A stretch of DNA of 26,353 bases, taken from positions 1-26,353 of the IMG/VR virus record IMGVR_UViG_3300031974_002078; one strand, given 5' to 3'. Under the pieces are notes generated by a model. The model was not told the origin of the DNA. It saw only the letters and a list, made by a program, of their open reading frames with translations, and did not search any database. Shown here piece by piece: positions 12,338 through 20,437 of this stretch. How positions within the stretch are numbered: position 1 is the stretch's first letter; each line of letters starts with the position of its first letter. The DNA is from a virus. The position numbers were made by a program, and so were the translations under genes.

Positions 12338-13323
12338 TTCCAATAATCGTAAATGTCTTTAGTAACTTCATAAGGCATATCTTTTACCTTACGGTTGGGT
12401 TGCTTCATTGCCCACACAAACATCTCTTCTACAAGTTCATAGAGGTTTGTATTGTCCTCAAACTTAAGAAGAGTCTTTGCTTTGGTGTGGTCACAGTAGG
12501 CGTGTTTTGCTTCGTGACGGGGTTCTCCGTGCTCAATAGGCACATCGTAACCATATTTCTTTCCAATGTCTTGTACGGTCTTTGCGACCTCATTGAGAGT
12601 GAAATGTTTATCCGCACCAATATTAAATGTCTCGCCATCAAACCCATCTAAAAGAAGGTCAAATGGTTCCATATAATATTTGATATCAGAGAATGCTCTG
12701 GTCTGCTCTCCATCACCATAGACAAGAATAGGTTGACCATTCAATGTCTTACGAATAAAGATACCAATCACATTACGATATCTATCCCAAATGTTCTGAT
12801 ACTTACCAAGAACATTATGAGGACGAATGATATTATATCTCAAACCAAACTGCTTTCTAGCCAGTTCAAGGTCAACCTCCACACCATACTTTGCAACACC
12901 ATATGGGTCAATAGGAGAAGGTCTCATCTCCTCATTGAATGGTGGTTCCTGATCACCATAAACTGCCATAGTAGAAGTAAACAAAATCTTAGTTCCGTGT
13001 GTGATACACTCATTAATAAGATTTGCAGAACAAACTAAGTTGTTTCTATAGTTAAAGTTCCGAATGAAAGGAGACAAACCTTCTGCCGCATATGCAGCAA
13101 AATGAACACAAACGTCTGGTTTGTGTTCTTCAAAAAGTTCTACAACTTTCTTTCTATTTTCAATATTCAGTTTTACAAACTGAAAGTTTTCTCCTTTAGG
13201 GACAAATGCTTTGTATCCTCCAGAAAGATTGTCAATACCGATAACTTGATGACCGTTCTTCATCAAGTGTCTTGAGTAGTTAGAACCCAAGAGACCTGCA
13301 CAACCTGTTACAAATATTTTCAT
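12334..13323 (-). CDS. NAD-dependent sugar epimerase/dehydratase (extended SDR)
   Basis: 329 aa from the ATG at 13321-13323 (TGATG with the previous stop), giving MKIFVTGCAGLLGSN, the Rossmann GxxGxxG motif at the exact N-terminus. Catalytic features: ILFTSTMAVYGD (Ser/Thr) and YGVAKYGVE (YxxxK). GDGEQTRAFSDI is the conserved region of UDP-glucose 4-epimerase and dTDP-glucose dehydratase-like enzymes. Closest in style to GalE-type 4-epimerases. Probably makes an activated sugar for the transferases in the operon. Exact substrate not determined. Confidence 0.9.
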   Translation of the reverse strand: MKIFVTGCAGLLGSNYSRHLMKNGHQVIGIDNLSGGYKAFVPKGENFQFVKLNIENRKKVVELFEEHKPDVCVHFAAYAAEGLSPFIRNFNYRNNLVCSANLINECITHGTKILFTSTMAVYGDQEPPFNEEMRPSPIDPYGVAKYGVEVDLELARKQFGLRYNIIRPHNVLGKYQNIWDRYRNVIGIFIRKTLNGQPILVYGDGEQTRAFSDIKYYMEPFDLLLDGFDGETFNIGADKHFTLNEVAKTVQDIGKKYGYDVPIEHGEPRHEAKHAYCDHTKAKTLLKFEDNTNLYELVEEMFVWAMKQPNRKVKDMPYEVTKDIYDYWK

Positions 13324-13934
13324 CACTCTTTCTCCCAAACAAGATAGGCACATTCAGCACCAAAGAATGGAAACCATTTTGGATCTGGTTGATAAATTTT
13401 TACTTCAGTATCAGGGAAACGTTCTTCAAAGAAAGAAGCATCGAACATATGAGGATGTGCTGCGTCAGTAGGAATATTGAGAGGTTCAAATACTCTTACA
13501 ACTTTTGCAATCTCTTTTCCCTTTTCAATTTGATAACTCGGGTCTTTTACATGTTGAAGGACATTAAAGAACCATACTTCATCAACATCAAGATCTTCAG
13601 GTGGATCATAATCTTCAAATGCACCTGTAACTACTTGAACACCATTGTCCAATTGATACTTTTTAGAGTATTCATCTAAAGAATCAAATAAAGGTTCTAC
13701 ACTAATTTTATTCTTTGCCCCATCACAAAATGTGACATGAGGAAATCTTCCTCCTCCAGATTCCACAATGGTTTTATCTTTGAAATAAGTCTTATAATCA
13801 ACTCCAAAATGATGATTGAAAATGACTTCTGTTCCATGCCTATGACACTCTTCATCGGCAGTATCTCTCATCATATGCCAGAGTTCAGTATTTTGTGCCT
13901 TGTCCCAAGTTTCGTCGTTGATTTTATTAGTCAT
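13323..13934 (-). CDS. SAM-dependent methyltransferase-like protein
   Basis: 203 aa. Class-I methyltransferase pattern: motif I-like TIVESGGGRFPHV, acidic end of the second strand SVEPLFDS, QVVTGAFEDYDP (motif II position) and EVWFFNVLQHVKDP (motif III, as in NVLHHV). Likely methylates a sugar or lipid-linked glycan. It follows the DUF5672-like gene after 4 nt and overlaps the epimerase by one base. Confidence 0.75.
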   Translation of the reverse strand: MTNKINDETWDKAQNTELWHMMRDTADEECHRHGTEVIFNHHFGVDYKTYFKDKTIVESGGGRFPHVTFCDGAKNKISVEPLFDSLDEYSKKYQLDNGVQVVTGAFEDYDPPEDLDVDEVWFFNVLQHVKDPSYQIEKGKEIAKVVRVFEPLNIPTDAAHPHMFDASFFEERFPDTEVKIYQPDPKWFPFFGAECAYLVWEKE

Positions 13935-13938
13935 AATT

Positions 13939-14655
13939 TTATTGATACTTTAATGATAACAACTGATGTTTATTAGAGAATTGACTTCCGTGCCAACCAA
14001 AATGTTTGTTCATATCAAATGCAATGAACTCATCCCAATGATGACCATCATACTCTAAGCAAGGATTCTCGTATGCAAATTTAATTGCTAGTTCAAATGG
14101 AGCAAACTTGATGCCATAATCAATTGCTTCCTGATACATCTTGGTACAAAGAAAAGTATCTTCACCAAGAATACCAGTGTCTTTGAACTGACTAGAAAAC
14201 TCAAGGAACTTACGACTTCGAATACAGAAACCACCATTACCTACTCGGTTCTTAGGAAGATTCTCCCTAAGTTTTGGTTGATGTTCCTTGTGTTGCATTG
14301 AAATCCAACTGTCTTCAATAGGCCAAGGTGCTCCAATATAATCATATTCTAGAAACTCATCATCCCAAAGTTCTGGATTAACAATATATCCATCATCCTG
14401 AATGACCATAACAAAGTCATTATCTGTATGGTCTTTTAGGTTTAAGATATGATCATTATACCCATCCCAACTAAGTTTCTCTTCCAGTTTATGCAATTCA
14501 ATATCATAATATTCTGATGGTTCAATATGAGAAACTAAAATAGACTTCCCAAACTCAAAGTATTTTTGACAATGATTGAGTGCTGCTACTGATGCTTGTG
14601 GATTTACACAGTTGATCGAAATAAGATCAACGTTTGATAAGAGTTTTCTTTTCAT
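13939..14655 (-). CDS. DUF5672-type putative glycosyltransferase
   Basis: 238 aa from the ATG at 14653-14655. Recognisable block: VMVIQDDGYIVNP, DYIGAPWP, VGNGGFCIRSRKFLE, then GEDTFLC, the pattern of DUF5672 proteins found in sugar clusters. The QDD and ED pairs could bind metal. Overlaps the upstream methyltransferase by 29 nt. Confidence 0.8.
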   Translation of the reverse strand: MKRKLLSNVDLISINCVNPQASVAALNHCQKYFEFGKSILVSHIEPSEYYDIELHKLEEKLSWDGYNDHILNLKDHTDNDFVMVIQDDGYIVNPELWDDEFLEYDYIGAPWPIEDSWISMQHKEHQPKLRENLPKNRVGNGGFCIRSRKFLEFSSQFKDTGILGEDTFLCTKMYQEAIDYGIKFAPFELAIKFAYENPCLEYDGHHWDEFIAFDMNKHFGWHGSQFSNKHQLLSLKYQ

Positions 14656-15397
14656 TTTCAATAAGACTGGTATATTCAGGACTCAGATAGTATCTAAAAC
14701 CATCCTTTACATTTCCAGAAGCATCTATCGATTGCCAAATATCAATATCACTAATAGAAGAATGTAGATCTTCCAAAGATGATTCGATATCATCTGGAAG
14801 AAGATATGTTAGATCATTTCTGACAAAATATGCATTTCCATTATGACATACTAGCGTATATCCTTTCTTTTCTGCAAGTTCTGTTACTGATTTCAAACTA
14901 CATCCATTACCAAAAATATTGTACTTAACATTCGGATCATCAAAACCTTTTGTTTCTATGACAACAACCTTAGGAGAATACTCTTCTAAGGATTCAAAAA
15001 TATGATAGTCGCATGAATCTACATCAATAGACACAAGATTCAGGTTATCATTAGTAATATTAAGTATTGACTTTTGTAGCAGATTATCTAATGAATACTC
15101 ATCACCCTTATCAGGTGATACTGCACAATTCATTAGATCTACATTATCAAAGTCGGAAAACATTCCCAACATTTCATTTGCCTTTCCTTCATCACTCTCA
15201 ATCAACAGAGCACTGAAGTTTTTATTTTTCCATAGGTTGTATACATTGCTCAGATATATTCCATCCCATGCGCCAAACTCTACAACCACTCCATCATTAA
15301 TTTTTAGATGTTCAAATATCTTTTCGATAATACCATCATCACCATTTTGAGAGAAAATGTTTTTCGCATACTTGAAATAATATTGGTTTTCAACCAT
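14627..15397 (-). CDS. FkbM-like SAM-dependent methyltransferase
   Basis: 256 aa from the ATG at 15395-15397, which overlaps the previous stop by 8 nt. FSQNGDDGIIEKIFE and VVVEFGAWDGIYLSNVYNL (SAM-binding loop), LLIESDEGKANEM (acidic ligand) and NLVSIDVDSCDYHIFES match the FkbM/Methyltransf_21 pattern. Enzymes of this type O-methylate sugars and other small substrates. The second methyltransferase of the operon, so the glycan may be methylated at more than one place. Confidence 0.82.
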   Translation of the reverse strand: MVENQYYFKYAKNIFSQNGDDGIIEKIFEHLKINDGVVVEFGAWDGIYLSNVYNLWKNKNFSALLIESDEGKANEMLGMFSDFDNVDLMNCAVSPDKGDEYSLDNLLQKSILNITNDNLNLVSIDVDSCDYHIFESLEEYSPKVVVIETKGFDDPNVKYNIFGNGCSLKSVTELAEKKGYTLVCHNGNAYFVRNDLTYLLPDDIESSLEDLHSSISDIDIWQSIDASGNVKDGFRYYLSPEYTSLIENEKKTLIKR

Positions 15398-16205
15398 CAG
15401 GCAACTCCCGATTCTCATTCTCATACGTCATATTTATTAAATCACTATGACGGTCATAAAAGATCTTGGTGTTCTTTTGATTTGCTTTCAACAGCCAAGG
15501 TGCAGGTGATCCATCAACTCTTGTACCGCCCCACTCATCTCTTGACTCAAAGTCAATCCAGTAGCAACCACAAACCTTTCCAAGTTCTTTATGCATACGA
15601 TACATTAAGTCATGGTCATCCATATCTTGTGGAGAGAATGCCTCATCAAGATAACCCAAAGTCTTAAGGTCTTCATGATTAATCATCAGTGGTCCGCGAT
15701 TAACTGAAGCACGAACAGCAAAGACATCTCTAGAGATACTACTACGATTTGCATGTTCCGTATGAATGCAAATATCAGACCAACAGTTATCAAGGTCTTC
15801 TTTCATACCAAGATGCTTAGTATTATGATTGAACTCCCAGTTATGTGCGGTTCTTGAAGTGACTGCAAATACATCATCAAATGCATCAAAAGGTTTTTGC
15901 ATTCTTAGGTTCCAACCCTTCTCTCTAATAATCATATCGTCTTGAACGATAATCACATATTCACCTTGAGCACTTTTAAGTCCTACGTTATTTGCTTTGG
16001 TTTCAAATACATCTGGTGTCGTTGCAATCAAAACCTTTTTATCAGTTCCATAAAAGAAGTCTTCAACAATATTAAACGACTTATCTGTACATCCATCAAG
16101 AACAACAATAAGTTCATAGTCCCCAACAGTATTTTTTACAATACCATTAAGGACTTCTTGAATCAACCACTCTTTATTATGAACAGTTAGAATAATACTA
16201 TGCAT
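15390..16205 (-). CDS. Family 2 glycosyltransferase
   Basis: 271 aa. GT2 start MHSIILTVHNKEWLIQEVLN, nucleotide-binding IVVLDGCTDKS, VGLKSAQGEYVIIVQDDM (D-x-D-type metal site) and SPQDMDDHDLMYRMH (ED/DD acceptor-side motif). Length is normal for a single GT2 domain. Probably cytoplasmic and membrane-peripheral. Overlaps neighbours by 8 nt at both ends. Confidence 0.9.
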   Translation of the reverse strand: MHSIILTVHNKEWLIQEVLNGIVKNTVGDYELIVVLDGCTDKSFNIVEDFFYGTDKKVLIATTPDVFETKANNVGLKSAQGEYVIIVQDDMIIREKGWNLRMQKPFDAFDDVFAVTSRTAHNWEFNHNTKHLGMKEDLDNCWSDICIHTEHANRSSISRDVFAVRASVNRGPLMINHEDLKTLGYLDEAFSPQDMDDHDLMYRMHKELGKVCGCYWIDFESRDEWGGTRVDGSPAPWLLKANQKNTKIFYDRHSDLINMTYENENRELPDG

Positions 16206-16935
16206 CTTTAATACTTACAAGGAATCTATCAATATCCCTTCCATAGTTGGAATTTGGATAACGCTCGTACCAATAGTCATAGTCACATTCAATAAAGTTT
16301 CTAAACTCTTGGTTACTTACACTCAGACCTTCTCTGATTGCTACATTAGTTAGGATACTTTGATCATTGCGATGTGCGTTGAATGATGCCATCTCTTCAC
16401 CCAAAACACTAGGATCATCTTTAATAATCCTTTCATCCAAACAATATTTCATCCAATCAGAAACAATATTGACAGACTGTTCTGTCTTCTTCCAAACCTG
16501 AACCCCTGCTTCTAACTGGTTTGAGTTCCAATAGTCTTCTTCATCACAACCCATAAGAACAAAACAATCTCTCTTTGTATAATCTTTGTTCTTATTATTT
16601 CCAAGAAGAAGGAGACAAAACTCATCTTCACTCAAAGTATTTTCAACAAAAGACTTGATACCAGGTGATACCATATCTCCACAATCACAGTAGATTATAT
16701 AATCGTTTTCTTCTACTTTAGATAGTGCATCCAAGATAACAAATGGTTTCCATGCCCACCATCCACCACCGTGTTCCTCATCTAAAAGACTTTGATTGTC
16801 CTTATAAAAACCAGTGGTAACTAACCACTCCCTGTCATAAGAAATAATGTTAAAGTTATTGGAATGAACTCTCTCTAAAAACTTTTGTTCTTCTTTAAAC
16901 TTCTCATCACCATAGTTTACTAAGTGCCAAGTCAT
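16198..16935 (-). CDS. Putative GT-A glycosyltransferase
   Basis: 245 aa. GGGWWAWKPFVILDAL followed by DYIIYCDCGD is a pattern of poorly characterised sugar-cluster glycosyltransferases in which the W-WKP block precedes a DxD-type metal site (here CDCGD). HRNDQSILTNVA near residue 188 matches the conserved D-Q-S/xL motif. No signal peptide. Substrate unknown. ATGA overlap with the upstream gene. Confidence 0.75.
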   Translation of the reverse strand: MTWHLVNYGDEKFKEEQKFLERVHSNNFNIISYDREWLVTTGFYKDNQSLLDEEHGGGWWAWKPFVILDALSKVEENDYIIYCDCGDMVSPGIKSFVENTLSEDEFCLLLLGNNKNKDYTKRDCFVLMGCDEEDYWNSNQLEAGVQVWKKTEQSVNIVSDWMKYCLDERIIKDDPSVLGEEMASFNAHRNDQSILTNVAIREGLSVSNQEFRNFIECDYDYWYERYPNSNYGRDIDRFLVSIKDA

Positions 16936-17804
16936 TTTAGTTTCTCCTTCACATACTCTTGGTTTTCATAATATTCAATTACTTGTTCCTTAGTAAGGTT
17001 TTTCAAGTATTCCCAAAGTTCATTATTCTTTTGCATAAAAGGATTGTTAAACCAGGAGTTTTGAGTTCTCTTATGCTCTAGATGATAAGCATGGTTATCC
17101 ACTCTACCGATATTATATCCAAGAAGTTTCCAACGGTGATGACGTTCTACATCTTCTGGTGCATATGCAATAAAGTTTTCGTTCTCAAGATACCCATCTA
17201 GATATACTTGCTTATTAAAGAACTGAACCATTCCATATTCTGCCCATCCAATACCATTTACATTCTGAGCATATCCAAACGACTGATCAAGAACTTCTGG
17301 GTTAGTAGTTTGAACAAAGTCTCTGACGATAGGAGTATTGAGAAGGCGTTTCAAATCATCTTCGTCTTCAACTTTAGTATTCAGAGTTACTTTTCGTTCT
17401 CCCTTCTCACCAAACTTATAAGGATAGACAACATCATACTCCTTACTATCAAGCATCTCCTTTGCTTTGATATAAGAATCAATAGGAAGAATGATATCGC
17501 TGTCATAGTTGACAACAATATCAGTATCTGCCATCAGAACCATTTCATTCAGAAGACGAGTTCTATGGAAATGGTCTTCAGTATTTTCTTCAAACACATA
17601 AGTCAGATTCTTTATGTTAGCAACAGATTGAATCAAAGGCAGAGCCCAAGTTTCAAACTTACGCATCTCATCAGACTCTTTAACAATGACTTTACAGTCA
17701 AACTTATTCAGAAGAAAAATAGAAGTCAGGATGATATTACGAAGACGATCGTCAGTATCAATTCGCAGAGGAATGATAAAGGTTACATTACTCAAGTCAA
17801 TCAT
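16932..17804 (-). CDS. Glycosyltransferase with galactosyltransferase (GT7-C-like) module
   Basis: 290 aa. The N-terminal GT-A part has TFIIPLRIDTDDRLRN and VVNYDSDIILP (DxD). Residues about 185-235 (GIGWAEYGMVQFF, then YAPEDVERHHRWKLLGY) fit the Glyco_transf_7C pattern, where the ED pair is catalytic. Known members transfer galactose or N-acetylgalactosamine. C-terminal Lys/Glu-rich helix may contact the membrane. Overlaps neighbours by 4 nt. Confidence 0.82.
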   Translation of the reverse strand: MIDLSNVTFIIPLRIDTDDRLRNIILTSIFLLNKFDCKVIVKESDEMRKFETWALPLIQSVANIKNLTYVFEENTEDHFHRTRLLNEMVLMADTDIVVNYDSDIILPIDSYIKAKEMLDSKEYDVVYPYKFGEKGERKVTLNTKVEDEDDLKRLLNTPIVRDFVQTTNPEVLDQSFGYAQNVNGIGWAEYGMVQFFNKQVYLDGYLENENFIAYAPEDVERHHRWKLLGYNIGRVDNHAYHLEHKRTQNSWFNNPFMQKNNELWEYLKNLTKEQVIEYYENQEYVKEKLK

Positions 17805-18598
17805 ATCTTAACCCACCTATCAGGAACCAAGTCTTTTACATCATTCTGCTCACTCAGGGGAGGACCAAACCAACGCTGAGGAGCAACAACCTTCTTACTA
17901 TCTGCCAACCAAGCACCCCACCAACTGAATGATGAGTTAGCAATAATGTGATAGTCACAAAGTGTCATCAGACACATATCAAAGAGGTTACTATTTCCTT
18001 CCGAAACATAGAACCTATCAGACCCAAAGATGTTTTCATTCAGCACCCATTTAGGATCGTCAGTAAAAACAATAACTGGAAGGTTACTATCAAACATTGA
18101 CAGTGCTTGCTGATAGTATTCCATAGGACAACAACCGTGCCAAGGTTGGTTTACATAGTCTCCTCTACGAACGTGTAAAGAAATAACTTCTTCACTATCA
18201 ATTTGACTACGATATTCTTCTGCAACAGAACGAATGCTTTCTTTAAAAGTTAGGTCTTTCTTTACCTCATCAGCAAACTCAGAAAAATACTTTTCTGTTT
18301 GAAAGTATCCAAAGAGATCTACATCATCTGGACACTTTTCATAAAGTTCTTGGTTAAAATGAAAGTGTCCTTCTTCTGCTCGTCGTTGGACATTATTGAT
18401 TCTGATGTTTTCTTTTGGAAGACTACTAAGTTCAAACCCTTCAAATAGTTGATGATCATGGTATGCATCATTAAAATCACTTGGTGGAATGGTAAAGTCG
18501 TATCCATGCTTGAGTGCAATAGACTTAAGAGTTGCATATTGGAACATCTGGTTACCAAGTCTTCCATGATGCCCAAGCATATTGAAACTAATTGTCAT
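17801..18598 (-). CDS. Alpha-1,2-fucosyltransferase-like (GT11)
   Basis: 265 aa from the ATG at 18596-18598 (TGATG with the previous stop). GT11 signatures: GRLGNQMFQYA (residues 12-22), ISLHVRRGDYV (GDP-fucose binding HxRRGD) and ANSSFSWWGAWL. These enzymes transfer L-fucose, or a related GDP-6-deoxy or L-sugar, from GDP donors. Being next to a GDP-mannose 3,5-epimerase, whose product is GDP-L-galactose, it may use GDP-L-galactose as donor; that is inference. Confidence 0.93.
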   Translation of the reverse strand: MTISFNMLGHHGRLGNQMFQYATLKSIALKHGYDFTIPPSDFNDAYHDHQLFEGFELSSLPKENIRINNVQRRAEEGHFHFNQELYEKCPDDVDLFGYFQTEKYFSEFADEVKKDLTFKESIRSVAEEYRSQIDSEEVISLHVRRGDYVNQPWHGCCPMEYYQQALSMFDSNLPVIVFTDDPKWVLNENIFGSDRFYVSEGNSNLFDMCLMTLCDYHIIANSSFSWWGAWLADSKKVVAPQRWFGPPLSEQNDVKDLVPDRWVKI

Positions 18599-19653
18599 CA
18601 AAGGTGTCCTTTCTTGTTAGCAATTTGTTCAGAAATCCACTGGTATGTAATACGAATACCTTCTTCAAGAGTCTGAGAATAGTCCCAACCAAGTTCTTTA
18701 CGAATTAAATCATTATTGGAGTTACGACCACGAACACCAAGAGGTCCATCAATATGAATCTTATTTACAGTCTTTCCAGAAACTTTTTCAGCAGTTTCTA
18801 CCAGTTGATTAATAGTAACCATCTCCTCTGAACCAATATTTACAGGACCCATAAAGTCACTGTCCATCAGTCGTCGAGTTGCTTCAATGCATTCGTCAAT
18901 GAACAAGAAGGAACGAGTCTGTAAGCCATCTCCCCACACCTCGATTGCTCCACCTTGCTCCGGGAGGTAAGCGACTTTACGGCAGATTGCAGCTGGTGCC
19001 TTCTCTCTTCCACCTTCCCAGGTTCCTTCTGGACCAAAGATATTGTGATACCTAGCAACGCGAACAGGAATGCCATAGTTCCTATTAAAAGCGAAATATA
19101 GTCGTTCAGAAAAGAGTTTCTCCCATCCATATTCGGAGTCTGGGTCTGCTGGGTATGCGGATTCTTCACGACAGTCAGGGTTATCAGGATCAAGTTGGTT
19201 ATGTTCTGGATACATGCAAGCAGAACCAGAATAGAAGATCTTAGTTTTATTACCTACAGTTTCATTAAACTTACGTTGCTCATCAAGCACATTCAAGTTA
19301 ATAGTAACTGAGTTGTGCATAATGTCTGCATCGTTCTCGCCAGTGAAAACAAAACCTGCACCACCCATATCAGCAGCAAACTGATAGATCTCATCAAACG
19401 GTCGATGATACCTATCAGGAACATTATTGTAGAAGTTACCCTGCTCACCTTTGAACCGAATAACACGACGAACAAACTCTACATCACGAAGGTCACCAGT
19501 GATAAACTCATTTGCTTCAGACTTAGAAAACTCTGTGTGCTTTAGATCGACACCACGCACCCAGTAACCTTCAGAACGAAGTCTCTTTACCATATGACTT
19601 CCAATAAATCCACCAGCACCAAGCACTAGTGCTGTCTTCTTATACTCACTCAT
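18598..19653 (-). CDS. GDP-mannose 3,5-epimerase
   Basis: 351 aa, close to the plant/bacterial GME length. Rossmann motif LGAGGFIGSH (residues 11-20), QFAADMGGAGFV (91-102), SGSACMYPE (142-150, with the Ser/Cys of the active site), YGWEK (175-179, YxxxK) and ARYHNIFGPEGTWEGGREK are hallmark segments. The enzyme converts GDP-D-mannose to GDP-L-galactose or GDP-L-gulose. First gene of the 12-gene glycan operon, directly after the promoter at 19680-19708. Supplies a GDP-L-sugar, presumably for the adjacent GT11. Confidence 0.95.
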   Translation of the reverse strand: MSEYKKTALVLGAGGFIGSHMVKRLRSEGYWVRGVDLKHTEFSKSEANEFITGDLRDVEFVRRVIRFKGEQGNFYNNVPDRYHRPFDEIYQFAADMGGAGFVFTGENDADIMHNSVTINLNVLDEQRKFNETVGNKTKIFYSGSACMYPEHNQLDPDNPDCREESAYPADPDSEYGWEKLFSERLYFAFNRNYGIPVRVARYHNIFGPEGTWEGGREKAPAAICRKVAYLPEQGGAIEVWGDGLQTRSFLFIDECIEATRRLMDSDFMGPVNIGSEEMVTINQLVETAEKVSGKTVNKIHIDGPLGVRGRNSNNDLIRKELGWDYSQTLEEGIRITYQWISEQIANKKGHL

Positions 19654-19679
19654 AAGTCCAATACTTGTGTATAGTATAT

Positions 19680-19708
19680 ATTATACAAAAAAAGGATGGT
19701 TTATGCAA
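19680..19708 (-). promoter_or_regulatory. Promoter of the glycan operon, fused to a terminator
   Basis: TATAAT (19680-19685), 17-bp spacer, TTGCAT (19703-19708; only TTG matches consensus). The -35 lies in the loop and stem of the terminator hairpin, and its T7 lies in the spacer, as at 9258 and 7908. Confidence 0.65.
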
Positions 19709-19715
19709 CCATCCT
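19687..19715 (-). terminator. Strong Rho-independent terminator upstream of the glycan operon
   Basis: Perfect 9-bp stem AGGATGGTT/AACCATCCT with a 5-nt loop (19693-19715), followed by T7 (19687-19693). Confidence 0.93.
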
Positions 19716-19733
19716 CGTTGGGGTCTTTACATG

Positions 19734-19821
19734 CCGCGCCACTTGCTCTTTGACCTGAAGCAAGAAACAGGGCGGGAGTTTCCTCCATCCGCACCACTTG
19801 CTCTTAGGAAAAGCAAGAAAC
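19734..19821 (-). repeat. Two near-identical hairpin-forming repeats between genes
   Basis: Plus-strand copies at 19734-19768 and 19789-19821 share CCGCRCCACTTGCTCTT and AAGCAAGAAAC; the middle 6-8 nt differ. In each copy CTTGCT pairs with AGCAAG. A 20-nt spacer separates them. They sit in the 3' untranslated part of the 79-aa gene transcript, before the terminator. Could be protein-binding RNA elements or remnants of duplication. Short ORFs across them have no ribosome-binding site. Confidence 0.7.
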
Positions 19822-19822
19822 C

Positions 19823-20062
19823 TTAGAGAGAAATTTTTCTATTGCCCTCAGCATCCTTTGGAAAATGTTCAACAATAGAAGGAACTTGATTCAATGCTGC
19901 AATAAGAGCATCAACCTTTGCTTCTAATGCGGAAGTATCTCCACCGCCACCACAAGGTGTATGTGCTTGAGACTCAAGTGCCTTCAGTCTCTTTTCAACT
20001 TCTTGATCGTATTCGGACATATATGCTCCGCTTTCTGAAGTTGTTCTTTTTCTCGTTGCCAT
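19823..20062 (-). CDS. Small protein with Gly loop and helical C-terminal half (79 aa)
   Basis: Begins MATRKRTTSESGAYMSEYDQ, then a helix (EVEKRLKALESQ), a PCGGGGD turn and a second helix (ALEAKVDALIAALNQV): a helical-hairpin protein, possibly coiled-coil. No membrane segment. The late-type box CTAAATACT (20084-20092) lies 21 nt before the ATG; no good Shine-Dalgarno is visible. Function unknown; may be a virion-associated small protein given its apparent late promoter. Confidence 0.75.
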   Translation of the reverse strand: MATRKRTTSESGAYMSEYDQEVEKRLKALESQAHTPCGGGGDTSALEAKVDALIAALNQVPSIVEHFPKDAEGNRKISL

Positions 20063-20083
20063 TTGTTTATAATGAACTCTTGT

Positions 20084-20092
20084 AGTATTTAG
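20084..20092 (-). promoter_or_regulatory. Late-promoter-like box CTAAATACT
   Basis: Identical to the box at 1096-1104 on the plus strand and at nearly the same distance from its start codon. Confidence 0.4.
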
Positions 20093-20106
20093 TTTTAAGG
20101 GGTCTT

Positions 20107-20205
20107 ATGACTCCACCAGTACTGTTAAAGTCCATCCGTGACTTCGGGATTGAAGGGGTTCCTTCACCGACCAGGGCTAGTTTTGAGACGATACCGAGTC
20201 TTTAA
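20107..20205 (+). CDS. Possible 32-aa plus-strand peptide
   Basis: ATG at 20107 with AAGGGG 5 nt upstream (20096-20101 region), running as MTPPVLLKSIRDFGIEG... to TAA at 20205. The last 29 nt are antisense to the end of the 86-aa minus gene. It has a good ribosome-binding site and a protein-like composition, but no plus-strand promoter is visible. It fills the only untranscribed-looking gap here (20063-20176). Confidence 0.35.
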   Translation: MTPPVLLKSIRDFGIEGVPSPTRASFETIPSL

Positions 20206-20437
20206 CATAAGCAGGAACACCATCAGGATCTAACCAGCAAGTATAATCATGATCTTCCATAGCAGTCATCAACTGCATTTCATTATCACAAAGATACATA
20301 TCGCGGTAACGACCTGTGTATGAATCTACTTTTTGAATACGGCAGTCTGGAAGACCATTGATCTCCAGTTTGCCGACTTGAACATAACGATAAGGAAACC
20401 GCTCAAGAAGAACGGTTGGTTTCACAGTAACTTTCAT
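20177..20437 (-). CDS. Protein of unknown function (86 aa)
   Basis: ATG at 20435-20437 (TGATG with the upstream stop; an in-frame TTG just before adds one residue). The sequence has beta-rich parts (MKVTVKPTVLLERFPYRYVQ, VGKLEINGLPDCRIQKVD) and an aromatic/acidic C-terminus (DYTCWLDPDGVPAYVKD). No membrane segment. Follows the 71-aa gene on the transcript from 20675-20703. Confidence 0.8.
   Translation of the reverse strand: MKVTVKPTVLLERFPYRYVQVGKLEINGLPDCRIQKVDSYTGRYRDMYLCDNEMQLMTAMEDHDYTCWLDPDGVPAYVKDSVSSQN

Noticed and set aside
12331-12651. Plus-strand ORFs across the glycan operon (for example 12331-12651 and 17208-17879)
   Set aside because: All are antisense to clear glycosyltransferase or epimerase frames and lack ribosome-binding sites or family motifs.
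19717-19800. Tiny minus ORF (35 codons) spanning the repeated hairpins and terminator
   Set aside because: It reads into the terminator U-tract, has no ribosome-binding site, and the repeats better explain the sequence as RNA structure.
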